A stretch of DNA of 64,000 nt from DASSUW01 sp963849695 (GTDB lineage: Bacteria > Actinomycetota > Thermoleophilia > Solirubrobacterales > Solirubrobacteraceae): contig CAWKIT010000029.1 of the NCBI GenBank assembly GCA_963849695.1, positions 1 through 64,000 on the forward strand, in the 5' to 3' direction. The notes below the pieces were generated by a model. It was not told the origin of the DNA, ran no database searches, and worked only from the letters and a program-made list of their open reading frames with translations. The translations under genes were made by a program, and so were the position numbers. Positions 61,929 through 64,000 of the stretch are shown here, in pieces (positions within the stretch are counted from its first letter, which is position 1; each line of letters begins with the position of its first letter).

Positions 61929-63023
61929 TCATGCGACCAACGCTTCGAGCCGCTCGACCGCGTAGTCCGGGCCGGGCAGCGCGGCGATCTCGTCGCGCAG
62001 CCGCTCGGCCGCCCGCCGGTACGACGACTCGGTCAGCACCGACTCGACGGCCCCCCGCACGTCCGAGGGCGTCGCCGTCATCACGTCGAGCACGCGCGCG
62101 ACCCCCAGCGCCTCGCAGCGCGCCGCGTTGCCCGGCTGGTCGGCGCCCATCGGCAGCAGCACCGAGGGCAGGCCGTGCGCCAGCGTCGCCACCAGGCTGC
62201 CCGACCCGCCGTGCGACACGACGGCCGCGCAGTGCGGCAGCGCTGCCCCCAGCGGCACGAACCTCACCACGTGGACGAAGGACGGCTGCGGCCCGAGCTC
62301 GGCCGGGTCGAGCTCGGTCCCGACGGCGACGATCACGTCGCGCCCGACCTCGCGCAGCCCGGCCAGCACGCGCGTGAACAGGTCGCCGGCCTCGACGTTG
62401 AACACCGTGCCGAGCGTGAAGAAGACGGCACCGTCGAGCGGAGCCGGCCAATCGCCGGCCTCGAGCGCCACGCGCAGCGACACGGCGCCCGCGGGCAGCG
62501 GGAACGCCGGATCGCGCAGGCTCGGCGGGAACGGCGAGAGCACCAGCGGGGCGCCCGGCGAGATGCCGTGCTCGGCGCGCAGGGCGTCCATCGCCTCACC
62601 CACCCGTTCGCGCGTCATCAGCCCGCCGGTCGCGTTCTCGATCACCGTCGCGTACGGCAGTCCGAGCCGCTCGGCGGCGACCATGCTGCCGAGGTCGGCC
62701 TCGTCGCAGACGAGCACGTCCGGCCGCCACCGACCGCACAGCTCCACCACCGCGGGCACCCGCTGGCGCGCCGTCCGCGAGAACAGCACCTCGCGCAGTA
62801 TCCGCAGCTCGTTCTCCATGTCCACGCCCTGCAGCGGCCTCCGCGGTGGCGGCGGGCGCTCCGGTGCGACGAAGAAGGCGGTGAAGCCCGCGGCCTCGAC
62901 CACCGGGAGCACCCCACCGGAGGCGAAGGCGACCTCATGGCCCGCGGCGGCCGCCGCCCGGGCGATCGGCGCCAGCGGCTCGAAGTGGCCGCGCCCGCCG
63001 ATGAACGTGAACAGGGCCCGCAC
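61929..63023 (-). CDS. UDP-glycosyltransferase family (GT1) protein
   Basis: A 364-residue GT-B enzyme. The N-terminus RALFTFIGGRGHFEPLAPIA is the acceptor domain with the catalytic His in GRGH. PDVLVCDEADLGSMVAAERL follows. The donor domain has FFTLGTVFNVEAGDLFTRVL, FVPLGAALPHCAAVVSHGGS and GLPSVLLPMGADQPGNAARC, the signature of antibiotic- and macrolide-type glycosyltransferases. It adds a sugar to a small hydrophobic acceptor. Divergent from the ArsR gene, sharing a 31-bp intergenic region. Confidence 0.9.
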   Translation of the reverse strand: MRALFTFIGGRGHFEPLAPIARAAAAAGHEVAFASGGVLPVVEAAGFTAFFVAPERPPPPRRPLQGVDMENELRILREVLFSRTARQRVPAVVELCGRWRPDVLVCDEADLGSMVAAERLGLPYATVIENATGGLMTRERVGEAMDALRAEHGISPGAPLVLSPFPPSLRDPAFPLPAGAVSLRVALEAGDWPAPLDGAVFFTLGTVFNVEAGDLFTRVLAGLREVGRDVIVAVGTELDPAELGPQPSFVHVVRFVPLGAALPHCAAVVSHGGSGSLVATLAHGLPSVLLPMGADQPGNAARCEALGVARVLDVMTATPSDVRGAVESVLTESSYRRAAERLRDEIAALPGPDYAVERLEALVA

Positions 63024-63038
63024 GCGACAACCGTATGG

Positions 63039-63060
63039 TATAGTTCACCTTCTGGTTAAC
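63039..63060. promoter_or_regulatory. Divergent promoter with ArsR-type operator
   Basis: TATAGT (63039-63044) resembles a -10 box for the plus strand. GTTCACC-TTCT-GGTTAAC (63043-63060) is an inverted repeat with one mismatch (T at 63057). The operator overlaps the -10 and the start of the ArsR-like gene, fitting autoregulation and control of the divergent glycosyltransferase. Confidence 0.55.
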
Positions 63061-63363
63061 GATCCATTCAAGGCCCTCGCCCACCCGATCCGCCGCGGGA
63101 TCGTCGAGCGCCTCGCCCACGGCCCCGCGACCGTGAAGGACGCCACCGTCGGCTTCGGCGTCTCGAAGCCCGCGATCTCCAAGCACCTGAAGGTGCTCGA
63201 GGAGTCCGGCGTCGTGTCGCGCGTGGTCGACGGCCGCAACCACCGGCTGTCGCTCGACCCGCGCGCGCTGGACGAGGCGGCCGACTGGATGGATCTTCAG
63301 CGCACCCGCTGGGAGCGCCTGTTCGACGCCGTCGACGACTACCTCAAGGAGGACCCGACATGA
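63055..63363 (+). CDS. ArsR family winged-helix transcriptional regulator, start codon abnormal
   Basis: About 102 residues. DPFKALAHPIRRGIVERLAH is the first helix, and GFGVSKPAISKHLKVLEESG the recognition helix, followed by the wing VVSRVVDGRNHRLSLDP and dimer helix WMDLQRTRWERLF. No metal-binding Cys box is seen, so it belongs to the non-metal ArsR group usually paired with SRPBCC or DUF899 partners. The expected start VNDPF is spelled GTT, not GTG; the only other near option is CTG at 63052. The stop overlaps the DUF899 ATG (ATGA). Confidence 0.82.
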   Translation, partial: VNDPFKALAHPIRRGIVERLAHGPATVKDATVGFGVSKPAISKHLKVLEESGVVSRVVDGRNHRLSLDPRALDEAADWMDLQRTRWERLFDAVDDYLKEDPT

Positions 63364-64000
63364 ACGCACCGCGAGTCGTATCGCCCGAGGAGTGGGAGGC
63401 TGCCTGGCAGGAGATGCTCTCCAAGGAGAAGGCGCACACCCGCGCGCGCGACGCCCTCGCCGCCGAGCGCCGCCAAATGCCGATGATGGCGGTGACCAAG
63501 GAGTACGCCTTCGAGGGCCCGGACGGCCCGGCCACGCTCCGAGACCTCTTCGACGGCCGCCGCCAGCTGATCGTCTACCGCTTCTTCTTCGACCCGGGCA
63601 TGGCGCAGTACCCCGAGGAGGGCTGCGGCGGCTGCTCCTTCTATGCCGACCAGCTCGCCCACCTCGCCCACCTCCGCGCACGCGACACGAACTTCGTCGC
63701 CGTGTCGAGGGCGCCGCAGGAGCACATCCGGCGGTTCAAGGAGCGGATGGGCTGGGACTTCCCGTGGTACACCACGACCGACGACTTCTCCGAGGACTTC
63801 GGCGTGGGCGAGTGGCACGGCACCAACGTCTTCCTCCGCGACGACGAGGACCGCATCTTCCGCACCTACTTCGTGAACAGCCGCGGCGACGAGGCGATGG
63901 GGAGCACCTGGAGCTTCCTCGACATCACCCCGTACGGCCGCCAGGAGGAGTGGGAGGACTCGCCCGAGGGCTACCCGCAGGGCCCGCCCTACCAGTGGTG
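63360..64000 (+). CDS. DUF899 thioredoxin-like family protein, cut by window end
   Basis: 213 residues visible. EEWEAAWQEMLSKEKAHTRA, MMAVTKEYAFEGPDGPATLR, LIVYRFFFDPGMAQYPEEGC, GGCSFYADQLAHLAHLRARD, TNFVAVSRAPQEHIRRFKER and MGWDFPWYTTTDDFSEDFGV are typical DUF899 blocks in a thioredoxin-like fold; GCGGCSF holds the Cys cluster. Co-translated with ArsR, a pairing common in actinobacteria. Possibly a redox or detoxification protein. The frame is still open at the last base. Confidence 0.9.
   Translation, partial: MNAPRVVSPEEWEAAWQEMLSKEKAHTRARDALAAERRQMPMMAVTKEYAFEGPDGPATLRDLFDGRRQLIVYRFFFDPGMAQYPEEGCGGCSFYADQLAHLAHLRARDTNFVAVSRAPQEHIRRFKERMGWDFPWYTTTDDFSEDFGVGEWHGTNVFLRDDEDRIFRTYFVNSRGDEAMGSTWSFLDITPYGRQEEWEDSPEGYPQGPPYQW

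Overview
The window is about 64 kb of very GC-rich (roughly 70% or more), gene-dense bacterial DNA. GTG and TTG starts are common, and many neighbouring genes overlap by 1-4 bases. Gene content points to an actinobacterium of the Thermoleophilia/Solirubrobacterales type: an FdxA/FprA pair, the GlgE alpha-glucan pathway, a Dyp peroxidase operon, a c-di-AMP riboswitch ahead of a peptidoglycan hydrolase, an AbiEi/DUF559 gene, DUF899 and DUF3159 proteins, and matrixin and subtilisin proteases. The taxonomic call is inference. I saw no rRNA, tRNA, CRISPR array, phage or plasmid backbone.

Layout. 0-5.7 kb: a CMD-like protein, a stand-alone CarH-like B12 domain, a secreted sugar-isomerase-like barrel, a DUF2235 hydrolase, ferredoxin plus FprA reductase, and an HhH-GPD repair protein. 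5.7-6.6 kb: a broken AbiEi/DUF559 gene bracketed by two related 39-bp palindromes, so that its start and stop codons lie inside them. 6.6-18.4 kb: CapA, TerC, malic enzyme, NfeD/SPFH, glycosyltransferase, ROK kinase, then an ECF sigma / two paralogous small proteins / Dyp peroxidase operon. 19-30.6 kb: a large LuxR-type ATPase regulator, DUF480, a class V aminotransferase next to dodecin, a TPP enzyme plus cyclase pair, a DMT transporter and a PhoX-like protein. 30.5-33 kb: a tight operon of FGE-like protein, MIP18-like protein, amidohydrolase and cupin. 33-40 kb: membrane proteins, DUF2252, a ferritin-like protein, and an M23 peptidase with a Pro/Ala repeat tail behind a c-di-AMP riboswitch. 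40-52 kb: a wrecked MFS-cNMP-domain fusion, MoaD-like protein plus amidase, penicillin acylase, aldo/keto reductase, subtilase, GDSL hydrolase, methyltransferase and matrixin. 52-58.3 kb: malQ diverging from glgE-treS-mak. 58.3-64 kb: a FAD oxidase, two degraded genes, a GT1 glycosyltransferase diverging from an ArsR/DUF899 pair.

A recurring problem is frameshifts. At least eleven loci are interrupted by indels, several of them in G/C homopolymers. Single-frameshift genes in otherwise clean pathways (mak, SPFH, TPP enzyme, aminotransferase) look like sequencing or assembly errors. The 40.3-41.9 kb and 59.8-60.8 kb stretches are so dense in indels that real decay or very low coverage must be considered.

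The most unusual structure is the palindrome-bracketed DUF559 gene at 5.69-6.63 kb, which resembles a nuclease-like gene carried between REP-like ends. Two other palindrome families (19.0 kb and 24.45 kb), the Dyp operon with its paralogous companions, and the FGE-like/MIP18/amidohydrolase/cupin operon are further candidates for undescribed biology.
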